A DNA stretch of 64,000 nucleotides. Source: Girardinichthys multiradiatus. Taxonomy: Eukaryota > Chordata > Actinopteri > Cyprinodontiformes > Goodeidae. Under the pieces are notes generated by a model. It ran no database searches, was not told the DNA's origin, and saw only the letters and a program-made list of their open reading frames with translations. Position numbers and translations under genes: made by a program. Shown piece by piece: positions 13,761 to 26,480 of the stretch (positions are counted from its first letter, which is position 1; the number at the start of each line of letters is the position of its first letter). The DNA lies in assembly GCF_021462225.1 (NCBI RefSeq), contig NC_061801.1, forward strand, positions 9,482,125 through 9,546,124, given 5' to 3'.

Positions 13761-16700
13761 AAGGCTTATGTAAGAGAAATGTGAAAAAGATCAAGAGCTG
13801 GGAATAATTTTACCCGTGACATCAGACAGATTTCTTTCCCCCCACAATGGAACGCTCAGAGTAAATGTGTTGACAATGCCGAGCCACAGAAACCCATCGT
13901 TCTGAATCCTCTCTGCTTCATTGGTTTCAGATTTTACCCTGTGATGCTCTAAACACAGGATGTGTTTCTTCTTTGTGACCTTGAGTGCAAACCGAATCAG
14001 GCAAAAGCACAACACTTGCTGCAGCAACGAGTTCGAACTAGATGAGCTGGTTCTAAAGCACCCTCCACTATTATAGACAGAAGGCATTTTAGAATAAAAA
14101 GCATTGAATATATAAATGCAATGTGCCATCTTTCTAATAGGATCACTAGAGGAGAATAGTGAAAGAATGAACTCATTCTTTGGGTAAATCTGTTTATTGT
14201 TCTTTTTTTTTTTTATTCAAAGTACAGTTTTTCCTTCATTATCTGGGTTATGAAACATCTCCAAAGACCTCTCAACCCCAAGATTTAACAAAACAAACCA
14301 TTATTTTGCTCCAAAGTTCATTTAAAAACCAATAGATTACTCAGGAGCAGCACACTTCCTGCTCACAGCTCGATAACAGGGCTGCAGACTGTGATGGTGG
14401 CTATCACCAGGGAATAAAGCGGGCCTCGGGTCTGAGAAGCTGCACTGCCGGATCTGGCAAGAAAAACACAACTGCTCGTATCTCTGCGCTGATTAACAGT
14501 GAGCGTTTGTTGTGGGGCTTGTGAAGCCTGCAGCACATGTGTGCCAGTTCATTTCCTCAAGGTCTGCTGTGAGAAAACCTCCCTCCTCCGGTGCAGCCCA
14601 CACGTGGGGAGATTACATCTTTTATTTATCACTCCCTGGCTCTGTTATTCCAGCAAATTCCAGGCTGGAGTCCAATAAGCCAAGAAACCCTCCCTGTGTT
14701 TGTGGACTACTGTTATTCCTCTTTGGAAGACAGATGAACGGATGGAGGCCAGATTTAGTTTAACCTTTCACACATTTCCCTCTATCTGGGAATATGGCGG
14801 CATATTGCTGAGAAAACATGTAATTGTAATATTGTTCCTGCATATTTGCGATGATATCGATTTTTCTCACTCTTCTTTTTTCATTTCCTTTATCCACATG
14901 ACCTGGCCAACCACTGTGAGCTCAGGCATTAACCTCTAAGGCAGGTGTGGCTATCAAGGCCAGGGAGAGTCCTTGAAACCGCCAAGATGTATTACTGGCG
15001 AGCAGAGTGTGAATGCAGGTAGAAAATATGACAGCCTATCATATAGTGCATCCAAGCAGTGATTTGTGATACATGGACTGCGATTTGATATACTGTGCAG
15101 CCCTGATCTGGGAGCAGGCATCAGCCGGTTACTGTATGAAGGTTTACTGAGGTTTTTTAAACAGCTACGGCTTGAAAGCAGCCAACATTTTCAATCATGC
15201 CACTTCTCCAGTTCAAAGTAGTTTAAATGAGATACCAGAGAAAATTCCAGAGTTTATAAGTTAACTCAGCTGTAATAAGGTCTACATGGACTAGTCCAAC
15301 CTGGAATGAATAAATCCGCACTAATTACTGATCAGACAGTTCGAGATTTATTAAACCTTTACTGTGTTTGCGAAAATGAAAAAAACAGAATTTTTGGTTT
15401 TCCCAAATATATAGTTTAAATATTGCGCATCATCTCATTTCATGAACTGCATGTATTGTTATGCCTCTTCAAAAAGGTGGACTATTCTTTGCAGTAATCA
15501 CTTAACTGTTGAGATAAGCAGCTGAATATTCTATATTATTGCCTAAGTCTGTATCAAAATCAAAACAACAGAGTAACATCTAATATTACAATTGTTATAA
15601 TCAGCGTATTAGATCATTATAGCAGCAGTAGGAATTATTTTTACTTCTGTTTTAAATCTTTGTGTTAATATTTTATATTTGAACTCAAGGTTAACCTACC
15701 GCTAGGATCTCATACTGAGAGTATATGGGCCCCCTGTTTTGGGGGTGACAGAGAAATCCAACAAATCAGATTAAGTTACAATTCAAAATAAGCCTGCGGA
15801 GTAATTGGATTACAGCCTACTGTGAGAAGGTGTCCTGAGTCTGGTGAACCCACAGGTGACAGAGTGCAGCACAATCAAAGCCCCGCGTCAAGACAGCGGC
15901 TGCAAACCGAGGACCGTCTCCATTAACACGAGATATCAGCTCCAGCTTCTGCTTCCTTGACATTGCATCTTGTCGATTACAGACACACCAACTGGCGGTG
16001 GGACTGTGAATCATGGCCCATTTAAAAGAACATTATACCCCCCACCCTCCCCTTACTTAAAAAAAAAACAATTCTTCTTCCATCCAAATAACTTGCAGAG
16101 AGCAAAAGGCTGCTTTTGTTTGCTTTCTATTTGGAGCGACCGGGTTGTTAAAATCTGAAAGACGGTCTGAAGACTTTTCTGTGAAAGAACAATCAAACAT
16201 ACTTTAGATTTAGTTGTTTTATAGTTTGTCACCTATGGAGCAACACACAATCATCAATCAGTTTTTCTGTTTTGCCGTAAATTGTTATTCATTCAAAATC
16301 CTCTGGTGTGGCGGTTTATGACAATTCATCAGATTAAAACCTCAAACACTTTCAGAATTTGTTGAAATAAAAGACAGACAGATCAAGCTTTTCCTGGCCA
16401 ATACCAATTTCTGCTCTTCTTTGAGCTCTGACCTTCAGATTCGGACTTTTTTCTTTGCTTTGAGGATAATAACAAACCAGAAAAAAGATGTTTCGATAGA
16501 GGTAGTGGCTTAGAATCCAACAGAAATCGTAGGAAATAGAACATTACCCGTAGTTATGTCAATACATTTTTAATAATGTGTTTAATGAACAGGAAAAAAA
16601 ATGCTATTTTTAGGATTTGACCTGCTGATCACTGATCAGAGGCGATTTGGGGAAAATTGGATGATTTGGTGCATTTCAAGTTAAAATCTTTTAAAGCTGC

Positions 16701-17600
16701 TATTCCGGGATAGTGTTTACTGACACCAGCCATCAGCTGCACTCTTGTGCCTCTTGTGATGTCATCTAAGCAGATCCACACAAATCAGAATTATTATTGT
16801 TTGTTTCTTCTTCCTTTTTAAAATTGTATTTCATGAAACTCTACGAAAGGAAACCCATGCTTCATTACAGAGCTATGTTTGCCATGAATCTCATGGTGAA
16901 AAAAATTTCCCAACGTTCGTGGTTTCTTTAAGGGGGAAAATGACACACAAACATTATGATTCATACCACTGAACGCCTGCAGTTGTCAAACAAGCACACA
17001 GGTGTCTGTTCCTGTTCCGCACGCTGTCGGTGAGGAAAGCCGACATATGATGACCCCTGGGGCTTGTTCTCATTTTTCCCCTTTTAGGAAGGAGTGGACG
17101 TTCACTTCAGCGCTATAAACATTCCAGGCACTTCCCCAGATCTAATTTTACAACACAAACACTGCATATTTGACTTCTCCTCGGTTCGGCGATATCTCCT
17201 CATGTCTGCTGATCAAACTCCTCCTAAGCTGACGGAGCTACCAGGCATTGGTAATTATCGTTGAACAGCCCACAGAACAAGTCCTTCAATGTATCGTGTC
17301 AGCTGAGACCCACCCTGCACACTTCCCTTATTACTCAATAGTTTTATGTAATTGTCTAAAACTGATAATACAGGTCAGATTGAAGGTGGTTTTATAGTCA
17401 GAAATACAACTAAATCCAACCATGGAGCACATGGTTAGATTTGTGTCATATACGGTAAATCAGATGTCTTCAGTTGAATTCTGACAAAGTTTCACAGCAA
17501 GTTCTGGGAAATATTAAAGCCACAGTTTGGTTTTACAGCTTTTTAAATTCCCACCGGCCCTGAACTAAACAGGATTTAAATGCCTCAGTCACACATTCCG
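13761..17600. other. intronic sequence without recognised genes
   Basis: Contains a 112-codon minus frame (13791-14129) with no family signature. About 14340-14960 is repeat-poor, relatively GC-rich and CNE-like. The rest is AT-rich. Confidence 0.3.
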
Positions 17601-17667
17601 AGTCATGCACCCAGCCGATAGCCCCTTTGTCTCGTTTTGTTGTCACTTTATCAGCCTCTATATATCA

Positions 17668-18258
<591 letters not shown>

Positions 18259-18299
18259 TTACCCAGGGTTTGATTGCTGGCCGGGTATAGCCAGATCAT

Positions 18300-18309
18300 C
18301 CTTTTATGG
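18300..18309 (-). promoter_or_regulatory. zswim6: CArG box / TATA-like element of zswim6
   Basis: CCATAAAAGG on the minus strand is a perfect match to the CC(A/T)6GG serum-response-factor site, and its core CATAAAAG could also act as a weak TATA box. It lies about 110 bp upstream of the start codons, next to the CpG island. Function is inferred from position and consensus only. Confidence 0.4.
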
Positions 18310-19915
18310 AAACATGGGGGCAGGGCTTTCCGAGCTTGTCAAACCCCTTTGTTGATAAATTAAGCGAAGGCGGGGTCTGGTTGGTTTGTCTTGCACTAAA
18401 AGGGAAAAAATGCCGTGCGCCGCTTATTCTTTGTCTTCAGCACTCGGAGATCCAAATAAAAAAAGGCTTTCAAAAAAAGATTAGCGTCAAACAACAGGAG
18501 TTTTCAGGCGATGGTTAAACGAGTGGGAAGGGAGACCCGTCTTTGTCAGGCAGCAAGCTGGGTGCTGAGTGCCTATAGGCGGCTATTGGCCTGTCAACAC
18601 TAGAGCCTCGTGGTGTAAGGGGGAGGGGGCAGTGAACGTAACACCGCCCTGTGACATTTACGCTCCACTGGAATGTGAAAGGTTTAAGGAAAGTATGGAG
18701 GCCCGTTTCGGCCAGAAAAAAACGCATTTCTATTATGACTGAGAAAGAAAGAAATAAAACGTACAATAAAAAATAACAATAATAATAACAATAATAATAG
18801 CACATTGGTCAAAAGCAAACATATGTAACCAGATTCTCAAGTCTAAATGTGATACATCATGACCAAAACTTTATTTACAGGTGAAATTTGAGAGCATAGG
18901 ATGGTATAGCTCATATACAGGCTATTAGTCCTAAATGCAGGGTTCAATTTGACCTTCAGACACTTTACTGCGTGTTTTCCCGCCTGCTCTGTCTTCTCGT
19001 TTTCTGTCTGTTCACCTTAAATAAAGGCCACAAAATGTATTAACTCGAATTACATGGGATATCACGATTAGATTAAAAAAAACTATATAAATTTATAAAT
19101 ATATATATGCATTTATAAAAAAAGGATACCCTCTTATCTTACACTTTTATCTTCTCTTTTAGCCTATATTATGTTGTATTTTCTTACAATAAAACTTAGA
19201 AAATGAACATAATTTTATTTTATGTTGTAAAATTACATTTTATACAAACATATGAGATATGTATTTTGTGAATCCTTTGGTGGAAATCCATACATCACTA
19301 CCCAACTGTGTTTTTATAATCAATGTATATTTGTCACTAAAGGAAATGCACTGTTGGATTAAATCTTTAAACAGCTCACATTTTATTAGCTAAATAAATA
19401 TTTGAGAATTTATTTTTCACTTTAAAAGGTTATAAAAGTTTTTTTTAAATATTTTCCTATATTTTTGTCTTTGAAGTTGTATCTAGTACTTTTTATTTAT
19501 GCAGTCATATTCAATAAATTGGAATATGCGTGCCGATAAGGCTTGTTTGTCAGATTTAAACCTCCATTTGAAAATAACAACCTTTAAGCCGGTATTAAAC
19601 ATACTTTTCATATGCCCACATTTCTGTTTTTTATTGGTCTGATTTTATATTCTAATCTTCTAAGAAATTATATGTTGTGTTTTCAGTAGCTGTAAGCATA
19701 ATCATGATGAACAGAAATTAACGCTTAAAAAAATCAGTCTGTCTGTAAATACTCTATATAATGTATTTAACTTAGTGAACTGAGTTACTGAAATAAATGA
19801 GTTTATCAATAATATTCAAATTTATTGAACATGACAAAATTTTTCACATATCTTTTCATATCTAATCACAATATCAAATAAACTGGACCAATAAGAGCTG
19901 TGGTACCATACAATA
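18310..19915. other. 5' flank of zswim6, AT-rich, no gene
   Basis: The first 350 bp are mixed composition and may belong to the promoter. After 18750 the DNA is strongly AT-rich, with a simple AAT/AAC run at about 18763-18800. No ORF with a family signature. Confidence 0.4.
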
Positions 19916-20044
19916 CACTGTACAATAAGATTTTGTCAGAGAACGCTGGTATTGTGTAGGACCAAGATGCAGAGCAGGGAAGCAGTGTGGTGAGTTTAAC
20001 GGTGTATCTTTTAATAATAATAGGCAGAAGCTTACAAAACCTCC

Positions 20045-21954
20045 AGGGCCCGTATTCACAAAGAATCCTAATACTAAAAGATTCTCAGAGTCCTTTCAGA
20101 GAGCTTCTAACTTAGCCTAGAAGTCCTGCCAAGGACTCCTAGCTTAAGAGTGATCCATTCTCTGCTGAGAGCGACTCTGAACGAGGAGATAACAGAACTT
20201 CCTATCTCAGTGAGGTGTGGTTGACCCCATTGCTAGGTGTGACGATGTCTTCTAAGAGCTGTGATTGGTTTTTGCAAAAAACCAACAAAAAAACAAGTCA
20301 GAAACAAATACACTCCTAGTTATCAATGGAGATAAATTAACATTCGAATGAATGAATAGAATTTAGACTGGATTTAGAATTGTGTAAATTATAATGATGA
20401 CTTAGCAAAATAAAATTAACTGTCACACAGCATCGACATTTTTGAACGTAGCTTATTTACATGCTCGTCATCATTTTGATTTGCTTAATATTATATTTAT
20501 TTGCCTTGCTGGTCATTGTCATACTGCATCTATTTCAGTCAGTCAGTCATTTTCTACCGCTTATTCCATAGTGAGTCGTGGGGAAGCTGGTGCCCATCTC
20601 CAGCAGTCTAAGGGCGGGAGGCGGGGTACACCCTGGACATGTCGCCAGTCTGTCGAAGGGCAACAAACAAACAACCAAGCACACACTCATTCATACACCT
20701 AAGGGCAATTTAGAGTGACCAATTAACCTAACAGGCATGTCTTTGGACTGTTGGAGGAAGCCAGAGTACCCGGTGAGAACCCACACATGCACGGGGAGAA
20801 CATGCAAACTCCATGCAGAAAGAACACCGGCCGGGAATCAAACCCAGGACCTTCTTGCTGCAAGGCAACAGTGCTACCAACTGCGCCACCATGCAGCCCT
20901 GCATCTATTTCATATTAATATTAAAATTCAGCATTTTACTGTGATCTCCTTCTTTTACAATGAGGTTCAAATTGGTAAAAGGACCAAAACAAAACAGCTG
21001 AGCAGAGCCTGAAGAGAGGAGTGTTAAAAGGCAGATTTGGTCCTGGGATCATGGTGGGAACAAACAATCATTCCCAGCAGATCAATGCATCGTTCCCTCT
21101 GCTTTCAGCACCAGCCTGGAATGTGAGTAGCTTTGGTACCTGCTGCAATCAGAAGCTAGAGAGGAGACAGCAGCACAACAGAGAACTTCTCCACAGACGG
21201 GGTTGTAGATGACCATTTAGGCTTAGGCTGCTGATATCATCATGTACAATACAGCAAATACTTGTTCACCTCATTTACATCTTCCTTCTGATTATATAGT
21301 GCTTAGATAATTGTACTTGTGTCTTGTCTTCAGTTTCTATTTATGTATATATATTTCTTAAGTTTTTCCAAATTTATTTTTTAACAGCATTTTACAGTCT
21401 GTAAATATTTAAATAATTCTGTACTATATTGTTTGTAACTTTGTTCACGTTTTATTCATGGCATTTTATTATTGTTTCTATTATTTATCCTTCTTAATAT
21501 TACCTTACTAGAGGTGAACCTTTAATCTGTCCTGCTCCTGAAACTATTTGATTTTCCCTAAGGATAATCTTATCTCTATATTAATAATTGTATGATTGTT
21601 ATAGAAGTTTATGTGGTCATTTACTCAACTATTAAGGGGGTGGATCCTTGAGCTAGTAGCATTTTATTGATTCACTGTTATTCGTTGTTCGGAGAATATC
21701 TCTCCTTTCTTTCGGTCTTTCCGCCATTGTACCTGCTTAAGACACTCAGGCTAACTAAAGGTCCTTCTCACTACTCATAACTTTTTCTCACGTTGGGAGC
21801 TCTCTTAAGGCCTAAGATGCTTCGTGAACAACTTTTATCTTACCGAGGGAAAATTCTTTAAAAAATCTACAATATATAAATACTACGATTTTTCTTAGAA
21901 TGGCGTCACTAGGAGCTACTGTTAGTCTTAAGATTATTTGTGAATATGGGCCCT
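20045..21954. mobile_element. non-autonomous DNA transposon, Harbinger/ISL2EU-like
   Basis: Terminal inverted repeats are clear: the left end reads AGGGCCCGTATTCACAAA and the right end, reversed, reads AGGGCCCATATTCACAAA, continuing about 35 bp with a few mismatches (AATCCTAA versus AATCTTAA). The 1.9-kb element lacks a recognisable transposase ORF and contains a SINE at 20534-20899. No target duplication could be settled, so the superfamily is tentative. Confidence 0.65.
20534..20899 (-). mobile_element. SINE family A, near-complete copy
   Basis: On the minus strand the head reads GCTGCATGGTGGCGCAGTTG with a pol III A box, then the B box GGTTTGATTCC. The body carries the 'catgttctccccgtgcatg' and 'tggtcactctaaattgccct' blocks and the tail ends in 'aagcggtagaaaatgactga'. 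Length is about 366 bp. It is nested in the Harbinger-like element, so it is the younger insertion of the two. Confidence 0.85.
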
Positions 21955-22111
21955 GCTATCTATAGGGAAATATAAACAAGCACATCTAACACAGGAATCT
22001 AAAAATGTAATCTAAAAAAAATTATGGAAAGATGAATCTGAACGTGAACTAAAATAAAAGCAACTGAAGAATGTAAGAGAAAACAGACTAGGAACTCAAA
22101 CTCAAAATCTA

Positions 22112-22345
22112 ATGCAGTTGTTTAATATTACACAGTCCAATGTGAAATTCAAACATGCATCCTTCATTCAGGGCTGCATGGTGGAGCAGTTGGTAGCACT
22201 GATGCCTTGCAGCAAGAAGGTCCTGGGTTCAAATCCTGGCCTCCTTTCACCATGGAGTTTGAATGTTTTCCCTTGTGCATGCGTGGGTGCTCTCCCTGGA
22301 AGGATAAGACGGTATAGAAAGTGGATGGATGGATCCTACATTCGG
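22112..22345 (+). mobile_element. SINE family A, head half
   Basis: From about 22170 the plus strand reads 'gggctgcatggtggagcagt', then 'ggtagcactgatgcc', the B box GGTTCAAATCC and 'catgcgtgggtgctctccc', and then jumps to the tail 'ggtatagaaagtggatggat'. An internal deletion removed the middle. The sequence left of 22170 is only flank. A 170-codon frame that crosses it is chance. Confidence 0.75.
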
Positions 22346-22904
22346 GTTCAACCAAGTATCAAGGCTTTTAAATGCCCTCAGGCTTTACGTTGTGAATCTT
22401 TCCAGCGTAGAAACAAGATGTATGCTCCAGATTTATCAACAAATGGTGTGAGACATGTTAAATGTTTCACTACTCAAAGGAGCATGTGCGATGTGTACTA
22501 CTCAGAAAAGCAACATAACACTATGACCTCTATAGTACTTTTGTCGGAAATACTCATTTCTCAGAGGGATAAATTAGTAATAAATGCACTTCTACATGTA
22601 CCACTATGCTTGCAGTTCTTTTAGTTTTATTAATCTTCTCAATTCAGGACATCTGTGTAAAAGTAATGTTTTGTCCAACTGTCTTTGACAGAACCTGATG
22701 AAATCAGTTCCTGAAAAGTTGAATATTGTACTGTATCTACCTCCATGACTTTTATTGATTTTCCTTTTTTAAAATTAACTGTACTGATAACTAATAACCC
22801 CTAATAACTACTGGATATAATTTAATCAAATGTTAAAAAAACACCAGTGAACTTCACATTATGGAACTGTAAAGAACCTGTTTGACATTTTACAAAAACT
22901 ACAT
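22346..22904. other. intergenic sequence, nothing recognised
   Basis: AT-rich, no family signature on either strand. Confidence 0.35.
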
Positions 22905-23252
22905 TCATCTTCTCCACCGCTTATTCCATAGTGGGTCACAGGGGAGCTGGTGCCTATCTCCAGCAGTCTACGGGCGAGAGGCAGGGTACAACCTGGACTG
23001 GTCGCCAGTCCATCGCAGGGCAACACAGAGACACACAACCATGCACACACCTATGGGTAATGTAGAGTGACCAATTAACCTAACAGTCATGTTTATGGAC
23101 TGTGGGAGGAAGCCGGAGTACCCAGAGAGACCCCACCCATGCATGGGGAGAACATGCAAACTCCATGCAGAAAGACCCCTGGCTGGGAGTTGAACCCAGG
23201 ACCTTCTTGTTGCAAGCCAACAGTGCTACCAGCTGCTCCACCGTGCAGAGAA
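22905..23252 (-). mobile_element. SINE family A, near-complete copy
   Basis: Same order as the 20534 copy: tail 'ttctccaccgcttattccat' first, then 'gtgggtcacaggggagctgg', 'gcagggcaacacagagacac', 'gtgggaggaagccggagtac', and the tRNA-like head 'agctgctccaccgtgcagag' last. The head is on the minus strand. Confidence 0.85.
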
Positions 23253-23289
23253 GACTGTTTGACATATATGATGGAAAGTTGCCTTCGAC

Positions 23290-23680
23290 ATGATACAGTT
23301 CTGATTAAACTCGGTCTCTGTAAAGTTGTAAACATCCCTGCCCCACAATTGCTGGCTGTGTCTCCACGAGATAGCTCAGGATAACATAAGACACTAATTA
23401 TAAACTTTATAAAAAAGAGGTTTTAAGCTTAGTCCTAAAAATAGACAGGGTGTCTGCCTCACGGACTAAAACTGGGAGTTGGTTCCACAGGAGAGGAGCC
23501 TGATGACTAGAAGATCTGCCTCCCATTCTACTTTTAGAACCTCTAGGGACCACCAGTAAACTTGCAGTTTAGAAGCAAAGTGCTGTCTTAGGAACATATG
23601 AAGCAATCAGATATCTGATGAATGATGGAGCATGTTTATTAAGCACTTTATATGGGAGAAGGAGAATTGTTTTATTATTG
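23290..23680. repeat. teleost interspersed repeat (class unknown)
   Basis: 'gggagttggttccacaggag', 'aggagcctgatgactagaag', 'tctgcctcccattctacttt' and 'aaacttgcagtttagaagca' are blocks I recognise from a repeat common in ray-finned fish genomes, probably part of a LINE 3' region. No reading frame is kept. Confidence 0.5.
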
Positions 23681-24479
23681 ATATGAAGTCTTCAGACGCT
23701 TAGTGAAGCTCTTCAGATTCAAAAGAGAAACCCTCAAATGCAACACTGATAGATGATCGCACACAAAACCACAAATAAAAGAAATAAACAACATATTCCC
23801 AAATGTATGACTTCTTCCCCAGCCTGTCGTTCTGGGGCAATGCTGTGCGTTGAGTAAAAGAAATAATCTCAGTTTTCAAAGAGGTGGCTACCCCTTTTTA
23901 TGAACACCAAGGGGACATTTTCAGAGACAATTCTAAGCAGTTTCACTGAACATAAAGACAACATTATCTTTCAGTATAATGAGTTTATCTGTTGTTTCCA
24001 TTTACAGTACCACCTGCTGCTGCTGCAGGACTGCATTATCACCAGCCTCATTTCAGCACACTTGCTCCATGCTGTGTAAATGATTTAGGCCCCCATGTTG
24101 GAAATCTTGACTGTTGTCTCATTTTACCCTGCAGACAGCTCAGAAGAAGCACAGTAATGACTGAGCCTATTCACTCAGCATGGTGGAAACAGTTGGAGGG
24201 CTGGGAGACGGCAGCACAGACACATATCCAACCAGTGTTGAGAAACTGGCTTCGTGGCAATTGGAGGAACCCCTTTTAAACTGTATTAAATTTAAGTTTT
24301 AGCCATTCATTGTGAGAATAAGGTCCTATTCTTTCTACTTTCAAGCTAAACTTGATTAAAAAGATAGATTTTAAACGTTATTGTACCTTTGTCCTTTCTT
24401 GTTTTGTTAAATCCCAAAATTTCAAGTAGATTTTCTATGTATTTTCACTAAATTGATATTCTCCCAAAATCTTTGTTTG
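23681..24479. other. intergenic sequence without recognised features
   Basis: A 95-codon frame (23992-24279) has no family signature. No transposon ends were seen. Confidence 0.35.
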
Positions 24480-26480
24480 TCAAAGTTTTTGACCTAATTG
24501 CCCTTTGGTGTCCATGTAAATCCCACCATGTTAGAATCTCCTGACTTAAAATTGGGAGTACCAGAAGGCTCTGTTTTAGGCCCACATTTTTATTTCTATA
24601 TTTTTCCCCACTTGGACAAATCATTAATAACTTTCATAATATTCCCTATCACCTCCATGGAAATGATTGTTATTCTTTCGAACATTTGGAGATCTTTAAA
24701 CTGTCTGAAAAACGTGAGTATCTAAAATAAATTACAAACTAGTTAAAAATACCTTCCTTCAACTGAACTCTGAGAAGAAACAGCGCTAATCATTGCCGGG
24801 AGAATGTGATTTCTCTGATCAGGCAACAAATTGGACTTTTGAACTCGACCCTGAAGCCAGACTTAAGGAAATTAGGTGTCGTTTTCTAATTAATGTGTCT
24901 TGAAGGTCACTCAAAAGAACATGTCTAAAAGTTGTTTGTATCATTTGGGAAATACTTCCAAATTAAGAAGGTTGGTGTCAAAACAGGAGCCTGAGATTAT
25001 TATTTATGTTTTTAGACTGCTGTAACAAACCTTTCACATTTATTAACCAAAAAAGCCCTTCTTTGCCAACTATGGAGAGAACAAGTATTTGATACACTCC
25101 TGATTTTGCACTTTTTCCTACTAAAACAAAACTCCAGAAAATCACATTGTGTGATTTTTAAGTTATTAATTATCATTTTATTGCATGACACAAGTTTTTG
25201 ATACATCAACAGAAACCTTTGTTTGCAATAACAGATATTGGACATTTCCTGTAGTTCTTGAAGAGGTTTGCACGCACGATTTTGGACCACTCCTCCATAC
25301 AGATCTTCTCCAGATCCTTCAGATTTCAGATATGTCGCTGGGCAATACAAACTTTCATCTCCCTCCAAAGATTTTCGGTTGGGTTCAGTTCTGGAGACTG
25401 ACTAGGCCACTCCAGGATCTTGATATGCTTCTTACGGAGCCACTCCTTAGTTGCCTTGGCTGTGAGCTTCTGGTCGCTATCGTGCTGGAAGACCCAGCCA
25501 CGACCCATCTTGCCCTTACTGAGGGAAGGAGGTTGGTGGCTAAGATCTACTGACACATGGCCCCATCCATCCTCCCCTCAATACGGTGCAGTCGTCCTAT
25601 CCCCTTTGCAAAAAAGCATCCCTAAAGAATGATGTTTCCACCTCCATGCTTCACGGTTGGAATGGTGTTCTTTGGGGTTTTATTCATCCTTCTTCCTCCA
25701 GACATGGTGAGTGGAGTTTAGACCAAGAAGCTCTATTTTTGTCTCATCAGACCACATGACCTTCTCCCATTCCTCCTCGGGATCATCCTGATGGTCATTG
25801 GTAAACTTCAGATGGGCCTGGACATGTGCTGGCTACAGCAGAAGGACCTTGCGTGCACTGCAGGATTTTAATCCATGGAGGCGTAGTGTGTTACTAATGG
25901 TCTTCTTTGGGACTGTGGTCCCAGCTTTCTTCAGGTCATTGACCAGTTTCTGTCGTGTAGTTCGGGCTGATCCCTCACCTTCTTCATGATCATTGATGCC
26001 GCACGAGGTGACACCGTGCATGGAGCCCCAGACCGAGGGAGATTGACCGTCATCTTGAACTTCTTCCATTTTCTTACAATTGCACCAACAATTGTTGCCT
26101 TCTCACCAAGCTGCTTGGCTATTTTCCTGTAGCCTAACTCAAGCCCTCAGGTCCTCAAACCAAAATCTGCTTTTAGTCCCAAGAAGCAGATATGAGACTC
26201 GAGAGGATCATTCTTTCCAGACTGCTGCACCTAAAGTGTGGTACAAGTTTTCTTTGATTTAACATTAACCTCAGTCTGGAATCATTTAAAAAATCCGCTT
26301 AAGACATTCTTATTTAAAAGTGCTTTTCCTAAGATCTTTTCACATTCTATGGTTTTGTTTTTAATTATTTGTTTCATTTAATTTGCCTCTCTTTTTTAAA
26401 TCATATTTTAATTTAATTGTGTTTTAATTTTTATGATCTGTCTTTGTAAAGCACTTACCTGTGAAAGGTGCTATATAAAG
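24480..26480 (+). mobile_element. L2-type LINE remnant, split by a Tc1 element
   Basis: Plus-strand translation around 24540-24600 gives the reverse-transcriptase block GVPEGSVLGP, and 24820-24960 gives degraded LxPDLRKLGV, characteristic of L2 ORF2. After the Tc1 insertion, 26120-26260 encodes the C-terminal block [15 protein letters not shown] followed by ETREDHSFQTAAPKVWYKF. The 3' UTR ends at 'gtgctatataaag' (about 26480). The section between the two ORF blocks that should encode the HWLPV region is missing. Several stops make it a dead copy. Confidence 0.8.
25067..26115 (-). mobile_element. Tc1/mariner element, one end lost
   Basis: Left end 'caagtatttgatacactcct' is a typical Tc1 terminal repeat. 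Minus-strand frames at 25326-25556 encode the second catalytic Asp in FQHD and the third acidic residue in [11 protein letters not shown], and 25833-26069 encodes an N-terminal part with [10 protein letters not shown]. The reading frame is interrupted between blocks. The homology stops abruptly near 26115 ('ggctattttcctgtagcc') without the second terminal repeat, directly abutting L2 sequence. Confidence 0.85.

Larger units (their letters stand above)
19918..22090. repeat. interspersed repeat split by a Harbinger-like insertion
   Basis: Flanks on both sides of the 20045-21954 insert look like one older repeat: 'accaagatgcagagcaggga' and 'gtgagtttaacggtgtatct' on the left, 'gctatctatagggaaatat' and 'aggaactcaaactcaaaatc' on the right. 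Similar 'dadded sample-like' repeats with a poly-T stretch are common in fish, but I cannot assign the superfamily. Confidence 0.4.

Noticed and set aside
1..17000. Further zswim6 exons
   Set aside because: No minus-strand block resembled the conserved SWIM region or later exons. They are assumed to be left of the window, but a short exon could have been missed by eye.
22112..22624. 170-codon open frame on the plus strand
   Set aside because: It runs through a SINE head (B box at 22231) and its flank. The protein shows no family and the frame is chance.
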